Source: Sulfuricurvum kujiense DSM 16994 (GTDB lineage Bacteria; Campylobacterota; Campylobacteria; Campylobacterales; Sulfurimonadaceae). From it: DNA of 64,000 nucleotides. The position numbers and the translations under genes are program-made. This document shows positions 1 to 8,309 of this stretch, piece after piece (within the stretch, counting starts at the first letter, position 1; every line of letters begins with the position of its first letter). The notes beneath the pieces are model-generated. The model saw only the letters and a program-made list of their open reading frames with translations. It was not told the origin of the DNA and searched no databases. The stretch lies in contig NC_014755.1 in assembly GCF_000183725.1 (NCBI RefSeq), positions 1-64,000 of the forward strand, read 5' to 3'.

Positions 1-63
1 TTTGGATTGCAACCGATATTCGTAACTGCTAAACTTTTACGAACCATCCAACAAGGGGAGACC

Positions 64-1326
64 ATGAGTTTTATACACGAAGAGGATCTATCGGTTGCAG
101 ATACGGAAGTGTTCGCCATTATACAAAATGAGTTTGAGCGACAATCAACCCATTTGGAAATGATCGCCAGTGAGAACTTTACCTCTCCCGCCGTTATGGA
201 GGCGATGGGGAGTATATTTACCAATAAATACGCTGAGGGGTATCCGAACAAACGATACTACGGAGGATGTCAATTTGCCGATCAAGTAGAGCAACTGGCG
301 AAAGATCGACTCTGTAAAATTTTCGGATGTGACTATGCAAACGTACAGCCCCATTCAGGAAGTCAAGCCAACGGGGCGGTTTATGCCGCGTTATTGCAAG
401 CAGGCGATAAGATATTGGGGATGGATTTGCGTCACGGTGGACATTTGACGCACGGTGCAAAACCCAGTTTTTCAGGAAAAAACTACCACTCTTTTACGTA
501 TGGTGTGGAAGCAGATGGAAGAATGGATTATGAAAAGATAGCTCAGATCGCGGAAATTGTAAAACCTAAAATCATCGTATGCGGTGCAAGTGCCTATACG
601 CGGGAAATCGATTTTAAAAAGTTCCGAACCATAGCGGAGCGTGTTGGTGCGATACTCTTTGCCGATATTGCCCATATTGCCGGATTGGTCGCGGCGGGTG
701 AGCATATGAACCCGTTTCCCTACGCCGATGTCGTCACCTCTACAACCCATAAAACACTCAGAGGTCCTCGCGGCGGGGTGATTATGACCAATAACGAAGA
801 GATAGCCAAAAAAATCGACAGTGCTATTTTTCCCGGAATACAAGGTGGTCCTCTGGTGCATGTCATCGCCGCAAAAGCGGTGGCGTTTGGAGAGGTTTTA
901 CACCCCTCATGGAAAGAGTATGCCAAAGCGGTTAAAAGCAACGCAAAACTTTTAGGGGAGATTATGAACCAAAGAGGGTTTCAGCTCATCAGCGGAGGAA
1001 CCGATAATCATATGATTCTCATATCGTTGATGGACAAAGAGTTTTCAGGTGAAGAGGCAAGTGTGGCGTTGGAAAATGCCGGTATCACCGTCAATAAAAA
1101 TTCGATCCCCTCCGATCCCCGCCCTGCTTCGTCTACCTCAGGTATACGCATAGGAAGTGCCGCATTAACGACACTGGGAATGAAAGAAAAAGAGTTTACC
1201 CTGATCGCGCATAGAATCAGCGATGTTTTAGATGACATACAAAACATCCCTCTTCAAATGGAGATTAAAGCGGAGCTCGAAACTCTTTTGAAGGGTTTTA
1301 GAGTCTATAATTATGCAACCTATTAA
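64..1326 (+). CDS. glyA: Serine hydroxymethyltransferase
   Basis: PLP enzyme that converts serine and tetrahydrofolate to glycine and 5,10-methylene-tetrahydrofolate, the main entry of one-carbon units, in the cytosol. The 420-residue length is normal for the family. Visible motifs are the N-terminal ASENFTS, the substrate-binding [13 protein letters not shown] block, and [13 protein letters not shown], in which K230 is the Schiff-base lysine. The start at 64 is preferred over an upstream in-frame codon because an AAGGGGAG ribosome site lies just before it. The AraC-MGMT-GNAT gene begins 9 bases downstream, so the two are probably cotranscribed. Family identity is certain. Whether this is the only copy in the cell or an extra plasmid copy cannot be seen here. 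Confidence 0.97.
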   Translation: MSFIHEEDLSVADTEVFAIIQNEFERQSTHLEMIASENFTSPAVMEAMGSIFTNKYAEGYPNKRYYGGCQFADQVEQLAKDRLCKIFGCDYANVQPHSGSQANGAVYAALLQAGDKILGMDLRHGGHLTHGAKPSFSGKNYHSFTYGVEADGRMDYEKIAQIAEIVKPKIIVCGASAYTREIDFKKFRTIAERVGAILFADIAHIAGLVAAGEHMNPFPYADVVTSTTHKTLRGPRGGVIMTNNEEIAKKIDSAIFPGIQGGPLVHVIAAKAVAFGEVLHPSWKEYAKAVKSNAKLLGEIMNQRGFQLISGGTDNHMILISLMDKEFSGEEASVALENAGITVNKNSIPSDPRPASSTSGIRIGSAALTTLGMKEKEFTLIAHRISDVLDDIQNIPLQMEIKAELETLLKGFRVYNYATY

Positions 1327-1335
1327 AGGCGATTC

Positions 1336-2616
1336 ATGCAAGAGCTCGAAATATTAAACCAAAATTATCATCTCATTGCCAAAGCCATCACCTATATCGA
1401 CACCCATTTCAAAAATCAGCCCTCTATCGATGAAATCGCTAAAAATATCGGTATGAGTAAATACCATTTTATGCGGGTGTTTAAAGAGTATGTCGGAGTA
1501 ACCCCCAAACAATTTCTCCACTCCGTAACACTAAACTATGCCAAAGAGCATATCAAAGAGTCTAAATCTCTGTTGGACAGTACGCTGGATATCGGATTAT
1601 CCAGTTCCAGCAGACTTCATGAACTTTTTGTCAATCTCATCGGGGTTACCCCAAAAGAGTGGAAAGAAAAAGGAAAAGACGTCACCATCACCTACGGTTT
1701 CGGGCTCACCCCCTTCGGTGAAGCACTGATCGCCTACACGGACAAAGGGGTCTGTTATTTAGGGTTTATCGATAAAAACAAAGAGGCTATTTTTAAACGA
1801 TTTAATGAACTGTGGGAAAATGCAAACCTGCAACACGATGATGAAAAAGCGCAAACCTATTTGGAAAATATTTTTATCAAAAACAAAAAATACAACCTCA
1901 TGGTCAAAGGGACAAACCTCCAAATCAATGTATGGAAAGCCCTCATCAATCTCCCAGATGGTGCAGTAACAACCTATCAAGATATCGCCAATACTATCGA
2001 TAATCCCAAAGCGGTGCGCGCGGTAGCCAGTGCAATCGGTGAAAACCATATCGGCTATCTCATCCCCTGTCACCGTGTCATCGCCAAAAGTGGTGCTATG
2101 AGTGGGTATCGGTGGGGGATTGAGCGCAAAAAGATCCTCATCGCCTATGAGTCAGTCTCAAAAGAGACACCTCTCACGTACCGAACGGCAACCACCGAGG
2201 ATATCCCAAGTCTCTGTCGCCTACTAGATCAGCTCTTCTCACAAGAAGCGGAGTTTACACCTGATAGTGCGAATCAGACAAAGGCATTGAAAAAAATCAT
2301 CGACGATGAGAATATCGGTGAGATATACGTTGCATCCAAAGAGGGCGAGATTGTGGGGATGGCAAACCTGCTCTACACCGTGTCGACGGCATTGGGAGGA
2401 ACGGTAGCCATTCTCGAAGATATGGTTATCGACGAGAATCACCGAGGAGAGGATATCGGCTCATTCTTACTCGAATACGTCCTCACAATCAGCAAAGAAA
2501 AGGGGATTCAGCGCCTTACCCTCCTCACCGATGGAGACAATATCGCGGCTCACCGCTTTTACGAGGGCATGGGATTTGAAAAGTCCTCCATGATTCCGTT
2601 ACGAATTCAACTCTAA
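1336..2616 (+). CDS. AraC HTH - O6-alkylguanine-DNA methyltransferase - GNAT fusion
   Basis: Three-domain protein of 426 residues. Residues 10-110 are an AraC-type double helix-turn-helix. Residues 113-275 are the Ada/Ogt suicide DNA alkyltransferase with the IPCHRVI active-site motif (C245). Residues 282-426 are a GNAT acetyltransferase with the acetyl-CoA loop ENHRGEDIG. Known Ada proteins place a zinc-cysteine phosphotriester sensor before the AraC domain; that module is absent here. The protein should still remove alkyl groups from O6-guanine, but methylation switching through the N-terminal domain is unlikely. The GNAT tail is an unusual addition with unknown substrate. It lies 9 bases after glyA and 23 bases before the glutamine amidotransferase gene. 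Domain calls are firm; the regulatory role is inferred. Confidence 0.9.
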   Translation: MQELEILNQNYHLIAKAITYIDTHFKNQPSIDEIAKNIGMSKYHFMRVFKEYVGVTPKQFLHSVTLNYAKEHIKESKSLLDSTLDIGLSSSSRLHELFVNLIGVTPKEWKEKGKDVTITYGFGLTPFGEALIAYTDKGVCYLGFIDKNKEAIFKRFNELWENANLQHDDEKAQTYLENIFIKNKKYNLMVKGTNLQINVWKALINLPDGAVTTYQDIANTIDNPKAVRAVASAIGENHIGYLIPCHRVIAKSGAMSGYRWGIERKKILIAYESVSKETPLTYRTATTEDIPSLCRLLDQLFSQEAEFTPDSANQTKALKKIIDDENIGEIYVASKEGEIVGMANLLYTVSTALGGTVAILEDMVIDENHRGEDIGSFLLEYVLTISKEKGIQRLTLLTDGDNIAAHRFYEGMGFEKSSMIPLRIQL

Positions 2617-2639
2617 CCGAAATAACACAGGAGCGTATT

Positions 2640-3311
2640 ATGACGATTTGGCAACATGTACCGTTTGAAAACGAAGCGGCAATCGGCGAGTGGGCACGTA
2701 TGAAGGGAATCACTTACCGCATCATCCGATGTTGGGAAAACGAACCCTTGGAAGCGGATGATTTACTGGTGGTATTGGGCGGATCGATGAGTGCGTATGA
2801 TGATATAGGTTTCATTAAAAACGAAATCGAATTTTTACGTAAACGGATTGAATCAGGAGGCAAAATTTTCGGTATCTGTTTGGGCGCGCAATTGTTGGCA
2901 AGCGCGATGGGATCACGGGTCTATTCTTCCGGAACGCGCGAGGCAGGATGGAGAAGTATCGACCTCATGCCTCATCCGCTCACCGATTCACTGGATAAGA
3001 CCCAATGCGTCTTTCATTGGCATGGAGATACGTTTGATCTACCAAACGATACCGTCCGTATTGCACGAAATGATGCTTTTGAGAATCAGGCGTTTGCCAC
3101 GGTGGATGGACGGATCATCGCTACTCAATTTCATTTTGAGACGACAGCGGAGAGTATGGGGAAACTTTTAGATGCCGATGGTGAGTATCTTCAATCTGAC
3201 TCTGTGTTTGTTGCCGATACCGATACGATCCAATCTGAAGCGCATCACATCCCTACAGCCAATAAAACGCTGTTTGAGCTGTTGGATCGATGGAATCAAA
3301 CCCTCAGTTAA
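2640..3311 (+). CDS. Class I glutamine amidotransferase (GMP synthase-like)
   Basis: A 223-residue stand-alone GATase1 domain. The nucleophile elbow FGICLGAQLLA carries C80, and the QFHFE segment supplies the His-x-Glu part of the triad. Proteins of this type resemble the glutaminase half of GMP synthase and usually release ammonia from glutamine or hydrolyse gamma-glutamyl compounds; the substrate here is unknown. An AGGAGCG ribosome site precedes the ATG. It is the third gene of a probable glyA-led operon, 23 bases after the AraC-MGMT-GNAT gene. Family placement is strong, specific function is not assigned. Confidence 0.88.
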   Translation: MTIWQHVPFENEAAIGEWARMKGITYRIIRCWENEPLEADDLLVVLGGSMSAYDDIGFIKNEIEFLRKRIESGGKIFGICLGAQLLASAMGSRVYSSGTREAGWRSIDLMPHPLTDSLDKTQCVFHWHGDTFDLPNDTVRIARNDAFENQAFATVDGRIIATQFHFETTAESMGKLLDADGEYLQSDSVFVADTDTIQSEAHHIPTANKTLFELLDRWNQTLS

Positions 3312-3494
3312 AGTGTTAGCAGAAATTATTTTAAGAAAATCCGCGTAAAATGTTTAAAATATATCAATATGTAATATTCTGGTTGGATGTTTCTGATAGT
3401 AGGATATTTTGAACCTCCGATTATCTTGTGGATTTCTATCAAAATGGTACATTTTTGGTATGAATAAACAATTAGGCTTCACTTGGAAAATCGT
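3312..3494. other. Intergenic region, no clear feature
   Basis: AT-rich spacer between the glutamine amidotransferase and PIN genes. I see no convincing terminator or ORF. It probably holds the promoter for the PIN gene, but no clear -35/-10 pair stands out. Confidence 0.4.
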
Positions 3495-4343
3495 ATGACT
3501 CACAGGTACATCCTAGATACCAATGTTCTTATTCAGTACCCCGAGGTCTTCGCTAAAGTCGGTGAGCAAATTAAGCTTGTGCTTCCTGAAGCTGTATTAG
3601 CTGAAATCTCCCATGCTCCCAGTACTGGAAGATGGGAAGGGCTTCAAACCCTAGTCGAAGAAGCAATTTCTCGTGGTGTCGAAGTGATGCAATCCCCCCA
3701 CGAAGTTAAGCTAAATATACAATCAATGGATCGTGCTGCTCAACGCCTGAGCGGGGCTGACATTGATATAGCTCGAATTGCTATTGACCTCACTAACCGA
3801 TTTGGAAAGACAGCAGTAAGTGTTGTTACGGCTGATAAGGCACTAATTCAATTTCTCGAATCCAGAAATATCGAGGCATTTGGAGCGCAACAGTTCATCG
3901 CGAATACAAGTTCGCAAAAAGCCAATCAAGTGTTACAGGAATCAGCTGGAAGATTAGCTTCATCTCAAAGTCGTTTCGCAGTTACCAGCTTTGCTATGGG
4001 TATCGTTGCCTCGCTAGTTAGTAACATGCTTTTTTCTTACCGCAACCAGTTACTTTCTACTATTCCAGTTTGGGGAACCATACTGGCGCTTCCTTTAATC
4101 GGTATAGGGCTGTATTGGTATCGCGAGCGTTACAGATTGTCTTATGGTGTATTTGAGTTCTGTGTAGGTGTACTAATGGGGTACTACATCTTTCTGCCTG
4201 ACTTCGACTACTCGAAATTGGGTGCAACTCATGCCATTCAGATACTTGGTAGTCTCTATGTAATGGTTCGAGGAATGGATAATATTGGCAAAGGCATAGA
4301 AGGCACCAAGTTCGGTGCGTACTGGAAGCAGATTTTTTCATGA
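3495..4343 (+). CDS. PIN-domain protein with C-terminal membrane segments
   Basis: Residues 1-130 form a PIN nuclease-like domain. YILDTNVLI carries the first acidic residue (D8), LAEIS supplies a glutamate, GADIDIARIA and VVTADKAL supply the later aspartates, giving the usual acidic quartet. From about residue 150 the chain turns hydrophobic, with roughly four transmembrane segments (near SFAMGIVASLVSNMLF, GTILALPLIGIGLYW, FCVGVLMGYYIFL and IQILGSLYVMV). So this is a membrane-anchored PIN protein rather than a soluble VapC toxin, and no antitoxin gene lies next to it. The ATG at 3495 was chosen over a TTG at 3483; neither has a strong ribosome site. Target RNA is unknown. Confidence 0.75.
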   Translation: MTHRYILDTNVLIQYPEVFAKVGEQIKLVLPEAVLAEISHAPSTGRWEGLQTLVEEAISRGVEVMQSPHEVKLNIQSMDRAAQRLSGADIDIARIAIDLTNRFGKTAVSVVTADKALIQFLESRNIEAFGAQQFIANTSSQKANQVLQESAGRLASSQSRFAVTSFAMGIVASLVSNMLFSYRNQLLSTIPVWGTILALPLIGIGLYWYRERYRLSYGVFEFCVGVLMGYYIFLPDFDYSKLGATHAIQILGSLYVMVRGMDNIGKGIEGTKFGAYWKQIFS

Positions 4344-4411
4344 TCTGTAACTTAAAAACCAGCAAGTGGCTTATGATTGTTCAATTTAAACGTTAAGCGT
4401 ACAAGAAAAGA

Positions 4412-5218
4412 ATGGAAAAACAAAAAATTTGTGCATATTGCAAAGAAGAGAAAAAATTAACAAAAGAACATTTATGGCCTAATTCTTTACATAAAAGAAT
4501 TTATGCCGCTAACGAACAAAACGAAAATTATTTTTGGCTATCAAGACTACAACGTACTATTCCCAATGAACCAACAATAAAAGACGTCTGTGCTCATTGT
4601 AATAATGTTACATTATCAATATTAGATGCGTATATCTGCAATTTATTTGATAGGGAGTTTATTAATATTATTAAATTCAATGAAAAAATTTCTTTTGAAT
4701 ATGATTACCATCTATTAAAGCGTTGGCTGTTAAAAATGAGCTACAACTCAGCAAGAATTCATAGTGCTCATGATGAAAAAGCGCTAGAACTCATGTTACC
4801 CTATATTTTAGGAGAAGATGATAACTTAGGTCGTTCTGTTCAACTCTTTGCTCTACTTACATATCCAGAGGAAGTCAAAAAAAGAGAGATTGATAAAACC
4901 ATTACTTCGGATGAAACAATAATTATTGAGCCGAAAATCCATAGAGTAGGTCACATTCTTTTTAAAGTTCCAAATATTGGTCAAAAAATACTTCGTGTGG
5001 TACATCTGCGTTCTTTTTCATTCTTGTTGGCATTTTGGCCATCAGCGGGAGGCAAAGCAGAACAAAATGATTTTGAATCCATCATCACAAGTAAAATGAA
5101 TGGATTAAAATTACTGCGTGCTAATAAAAAAAATATTACATTGGAATGTGTTGGAATAGGTGCTTGGATGTCTTTAAAAGATGCAAGAAGTCAATTTGAG
5201 TTTAGTAATAAACAATAA
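4412..5218 (+). CDS. HNH-endonuclease-like zinc protein
   Basis: A 268-residue AT-rich gene. The N-terminus shows CAYCKEEKKLTKEHLWP followed about 40 residues later by CAHCNN: two CxxC zinc knuckles framing an E-H-x-W-P motif, as in treble-clef HNH-type nucleases. The rest has no motif I recognise. AT content and codon use differ from the glyA block, which suggests a later acquisition. The gene stands alone on the plus strand and ends 118 bases before the convergent SnoaL-like gene. Nuclease function is inferred from the motif only; a non-catalytic zinc protein is possible. Confidence 0.65.
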   Translation: MEKQKICAYCKEEKKLTKEHLWPNSLHKRIYAANEQNENYFWLSRLQRTIPNEPTIKDVCAHCNNVTLSILDAYICNLFDREFINIIKFNEKISFEYDYHLLKRWLLKMSYNSARIHSAHDEKALELMLPYILGEDDNLGRSVQLFALLTYPEEVKKREIDKTITSDETIIIEPKIHRVGHILFKVPNIGQKILRVVHLRSFSFLLAFWPSAGGKAEQNDFESIITSKMNGLKLLRANKKNITLECVGIGAWMSLKDARSQFEFSNKQ

Positions 5219-5336
5219 TTGTGGCACTCTTTCCCTCATTCTCAATATCCTCGTTGGGAATGCGTGAACATACACACGCCCAATCTTCAGCTTGAGAGTG
5301 AAATATTCCATTTTTAGAAGTATGGAACTCACTGTA

Positions 5337-5693
5337 TTAACAATAATGCGCCACCGCTTTCACCACTTTCCAATTCTCATCGAAAAAGAAAACCTCTACC
5401 GCCTTTTTATCCAAAATTGACGTATACGTGAGGGCGATCGAATCCGCCCCGACAAATACACTATCCAGTACGAAATGCAGATCACTGAATTTCTCCAACG
5501 CCGCCGCCCAATAAGCACCTACCGCTTCTTTGCCTCTGAGCGTCCCACCCGATTCAAGGCTGAACGCGATGATAAACGGCGAACTCATCTCGAAATCATC
5601 GCTGTAATGCGATAGTACCGCTTCCAAATCATGACTATTCCACGCCTCGACCCACTCATGGGCGAAGCGCTCTGCAAACACTGTATCGATCAT
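5337..5693 (-). CDS. SnoaL/NTF2-like protein
   Basis: A 118-residue cone-barrel protein with typical landmarks: an N-terminal WVEAWNSHDLEAVLSHYSDD helix, then LRGKEAVGAYWAAAL, then alternating strands ending VVKAVAHYC. NTF2-fold proteins of this size act as small isomerases or hydrolases or only bind ligands, so function cannot be deduced. Its ATG directly follows the stop codon of the leuA fusion (TAAATG) and has an AAGGAAAA ribosome site inside that gene. It is therefore translationally coupled to leuA, suggesting a job related to the product of the fusion. Confidence 0.8.
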   Translation of the reverse strand: MIDTVFAERFAHEWVEAWNSHDLEAVLSHYSDDFEMSSPFIIAFSLESGGTLRGKEAVGAYWAAALEKFSDLHFVLDSVFVGADSIALTYTSILDKKAVEVFFFDENWKVVKAVAHYC

Positions 5694-7745
5694 TTATTTT
5701 CCTTTCACTGCTTTAACTCTCAACCTGACATAATCAACATGCCAACCGTCGTTTTCATCGTACAACTTCGGTTTCGTAATCCTACTAACCTCTTCTTTAA
5801 ACACACTAAACTCTTCGCGACTCAAATGAGCCGTTACCCCATTGGCAAAAAGATCAAGCCAGTTGGCAATATCATCCACTGGGGTTGGTCGTGGGATTAA
5901 TTCGATGTATTCTACTCTAAAACCGCACGACTCCAAGAGTGTACGATATTCTTTAATACTCGGGAAGTACCACGGGTCTTCAAACACTCCAAATTCAGGA
6001 TGATTTTTAAACACCTCTTTCATTGCATCGACGGCTGTTTTACAATTACCTTCCCCTCCAAACTCTGCGACAAATCTTCCATTAGGCTTCAATGCTTCAT
6101 AAATGTTTCTAACGGCGGTTTCACTCTCTTTTACCCAGTGAAGCACCGCATTGGAAAAGACCGCATCAAATCGGTTTTTAAACTCCAACTCTGTAACACT
6201 CATTACCGTTGCATCAATCCCTTTTGCACGTGAATTTTTTACCATCTCGTGACTCAAATCGACACCCGTTACTTTCGCACCGCTCTTTTGGATTTCAAGT
6301 GCCAACGTCCCCTCTCCGCATCCCAAATCCAATATTACCTCTCCCTCTATCGGAGCAAGCAAGTCAACGACGGGCAATGCTAAGGTTGAGACAAACGACG
6401 CATGTTTATTGTATTCCTGTGCATTCCAACTGTTTTCATGACGTTTCATCATCCCCTCATAAATCCCTAGCACCTCGTCACTGCTGATTTCACCGCCTCG
6501 TTTTTGCGAAATACGTTTTACCTCGTCGGCAAGTTTCGTCTGCATATCGTTGGGGACATCGATACCGTATATCTCTTTTAACACATACGCCACTCCCCCT
6601 TTGCCCGATTGGGAGTTGATACGGATAGAGTCTTTATACTCTCTGCCAATGTCACGCGGATCGATCGCCAAATAAGGCACTTCCCATGTGGGGCTGTTTT
6701 GCTCTCTGTGGTGTTCCATCCCTTTTTTGATCGCGTCTTGGTGGGTACCTGAAAATGCGGTATAGATCATCGAACCCACATACGGATGACGCTCGGCTAC
6801 GCTCATACCCGTGATGCTCGTGATACGGCTTAATATCGCATCGACCTTTTCAACTCTCAAACACGGATCGATGCCCTGCGAAAAATAGTTGAACGCCAAC
6901 GTGATCAAATCAACATTCCCTGCCCGCTCGCCATTTCCAAGAATCGTCCCCTCCACTCTCTGTGCTCCTGCCAATACCGCCAACTCCGAACTTGCTACTG
7001 CACATCCTCGGTCATTGTGCGGATGGACGCTGATGATGACGCTCTCACGATTTTTTATATGCTTGGACATCCACTCGATACGATCGGCATAGATGTTCGG
7101 TGAACATGCTTCCAAAGTATTGGGAAGATTCAAAATCATTGGATGCTCCCGCGTCGGTTCCCACGCTGTAATCACTGCATTGGAGATATCGCGGGCGAAA
7201 TCCAACTCGGTCTGTGAAAAGCTCTCCGGTGAATACTCGAATACTACTTCTCCGCCAAAGTCCTGTGCTTCACGTTTGATACACTCTACCCCCTCTAACG
7301 CCAACGCAATGATCTGCTCACGACTGCGGCGAAAGACGACACTGCGCTGATTGGCGGCGGTCGGATTGTACAAATGGATATTGATCCGCTTAGCTCCGCG
7401 TAATGCCTCAAAACTACGAACGATATGACACTCTATCGAGGGGACAAGGACACCGATAGTGACATCCTCAGGGATTAACCCCTCCTCTATTAAGCGACGG
7501 CAGAAATCAAACTCAGTCTGTGATGCGCTGGGATAAGCGACCTCGATCTCTTTAAACCCAAATTCAACCAACGCTTTAAAATAAGCAACCTTTTGCTCTA
7601 TACCCATAGGGTTTGCTAACGCTTGATTCCCGTCGCGTAAATCGGTACTGACCCAACGCGGGGCAACTGTGGCAGATTTATCCGCCCACTCTCGTTTATC
7701 CAATGTGACCGTTGGATACGGTGTGTATTTTGTATGCGTGTGCAT
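5694..7745 (-). CDS. leuA: 2-isopropylmalate synthase fused to a SAM-dependent methyltransferase
   Basis: Residues 1 to about 435 are a LeuA of the mycobacterial/yeast type: metal-site STDLRDGNQAL near the N-terminus, EVAYPSASQTEFDF, SVHPHNDRG, and the SGKGGVAYVLKEIYG linker subdomain. LeuA condenses acetyl-CoA with 2-oxoisovalerate, the first committed step to leucine. Where family members carry a C-terminal leucine-binding regulatory domain, this protein has a class I methyltransferase (436-683) with SAM motif VILDLGCGEGT (470-480) and FDAVFSNAVLHW. The new domain resembles trans-aconitate/malonyl-ester carboxyl methyltransferases. The reading frame is continuous with no sign of an assembly join. 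An upstream leucine leader implies attenuation control. Loss of leucine feedback and methylation of isopropylmalate are inferences. Confidence 0.93.
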   Translation of the reverse strand: MHTHTKYTPYPTVTLDKREWADKSATVAPRWVSTDLRDGNQALANPMGIEQKVAYFKALVEFGFKEIEVAYPSASQTEFDFCRRLIEEGLIPEDVTIGVLVPSIECHIVRSFEALRGAKRINIHLYNPTAANQRSVVFRRSREQIIALALEGVECIKREAQDFGGEVVFEYSPESFSQTELDFARDISNAVITAWEPTREHPMILNLPNTLEACSPNIYADRIEWMSKHIKNRESVIISVHPHNDRGCAVASSELAVLAGAQRVEGTILGNGERAGNVDLITLAFNYFSQGIDPCLRVEKVDAILSRITSITGMSVAERHPYVGSMIYTAFSGTHQDAIKKGMEHHREQNSPTWEVPYLAIDPRDIGREYKDSIRINSQSGKGGVAYVLKEIYGIDVPNDMQTKLADEVKRISQKRGGEISSDEVLGIYEGMMKRHENSWNAQEYNKHASFVSTLALPVVDLLAPIEGEVILDLGCGEGTLALEIQKSGAKVTGVDLSHEMVKNSRAKGIDATVMSVTELEFKNRFDAVFSNAVLHWVKESETAVRNIYEALKPNGRFVAEFGGEGNCKTAVDAMKEVFKNHPEFGVFEDPWYFPSIKEYRTLLESCGFRVEYIELIPRPTPVDDIANWLDLFANGVTAHLSREEFSVFKEEVSRITKPKLYDENDGWHVDYVRLRVKAVKGK

Positions 7746-7771
7746 AGAGATATCCTCATATAGTTAACAAT

Positions 7772-7798
7772 AAAAAAATGCTGACATATGGACGCATT
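7772..7798 (-). terminator. Possible leucine attenuator hairpin
   Basis: Read on the minus strand, AATGC pairs with GCATT across a 12-base loop and is followed directly by a run of seven T. It lies between the leader peptide stop and the leuA start, as an attenuator terminator should. The stem is only 5 bp, so it is weak; a longer alternative antiterminator pairing was not worked out. Confidence 0.4.
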
Positions 7799-7851
7799 AC
7801 GCCCGATATAGCAAAACTAAAAATGTAAAAAAGAAACGGAAAAAAAGGAAA

Positions 7852-7938
7852 TTACAGGAGTGGCAGCAGGAGGAGAGAGAAGCTCACGATACGGTTGTCC
7901 GTAATGGGTTGTGAAATAGGCATAGTATGACTTTTCAT
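7852..7938 (-). CDS. leu operon leader peptide
   Basis: A 28-codon ORF with a good ribosome site (AAAGGAGAG, 4 bases before ATG). The translation begins MKSHTMPISQ and ends SFSLLLLPLL, so six of its last seven residues are leucine. It lies 107 bases upstream of leuA on the same strand, after a near-consensus promoter. This is the layout of an amino-acid attenuator: ribosome stalling on leucine codons when charged leucyl-tRNA is low would alter folding of the RNA before leuA. The E. coli leucine leader has the same length (28 residues) and four adjacent leucines. Calling it a leader peptide is an inference from position and composition, but a strong one. Confidence 0.82.
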   Translation of the reverse strand: MKSHTMPISQPITDNRIVSFSLLLLPLL

Positions 7939-7965
7939 GGTCTCTCCTTTGTATGTATTGTTGAA

Positions 7966-7994
7966 ATTGTATCTGTAAATAATTGAGAATGCAA
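7966..7994 (-). promoter_or_regulatory. Sigma-70 promoter of the leu leader/leuA unit
   Basis: On the minus strand TTGCAT (7994-7989) and TACAAT (7971-7966) are separated by exactly 17 bases. The -10 box lies about 28 bases before the leader peptide start codon. Confidence 0.65.
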
Positions 7995-8078
7995 CCCTGT
8001 TGTATTCGAATGGATCTTTTTTTAATGGTTATCAAAATATTTGCCGATATATCTCTAACTCCAAAAGGAGGATAACTA

Positions 8079-8261
8079 ATGGATCCAATCAATTCACAAG
8101 GTGGAATGGGACCGCAGATGTACGCTTTGAAAAAAGCGATCGATTCGCAAGATCAAGGAATTATGAAATTGCTTGAGAGTGTCCCTGTTCCTCAAGATTC
8201 CAATGCATCACTAGCTGCTGAGCTGACCGGTATAGGTCAAAATCTCGACATCAAGGCTTGA
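8079..8261 (+). CDS. Small YjfB-like putative motility protein
   Basis: A 60-residue protein preceded by a strong ribosome site (AAAGGAGG). The sequence starts MDPINSQGG and contains ALKKAIDSQDQGIMKLLESV, matching the pattern of the YjfB family of small proteins found near flagellar genes in many bacteria. Function in that family is unproven. No flagellar gene is visible nearby. It is transcribed divergently from the leu unit. Confidence 0.6.
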   Translation: MDPINSQGGMGPQMYALKKAIDSQDQGIMKLLESVPVPQDSNASLAAELTGIGQNLDIKA

Positions 8262-8296
8262 TTTTAGCATTCAGCTAAGCTCAAGCCATCTTGATG
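8249..8296 (+). other. Long interrupted hairpin after the YjfB-like gene
   Basis: Three nested pairings make one structure: CATCAAG (8249-8255) with CTTGATG (8290-8296), GCTTGA (8256-8261) with TCAAGC (8281-8286), and TTAGC (8264-8268) with GCTAA (8274-8278). It begins inside the last codons of the YjfB-like gene. There is no T-tract on either strand, so it is not a classic intrinsic terminator; it may protect the mRNA 3' end or slow polymerase. Confidence 0.5.
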
Positions 8297-8309
8297 CTAT
8301 ACTGATTGC

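Noticed and set aside
7817-8092. 91-codon minus-strand frame covering the leu leader region
   Set aside because: It runs through the promoter and in a different frame from the leader peptide; the 28-codon ORF with its own ribosome site and leucine run explains the region better.
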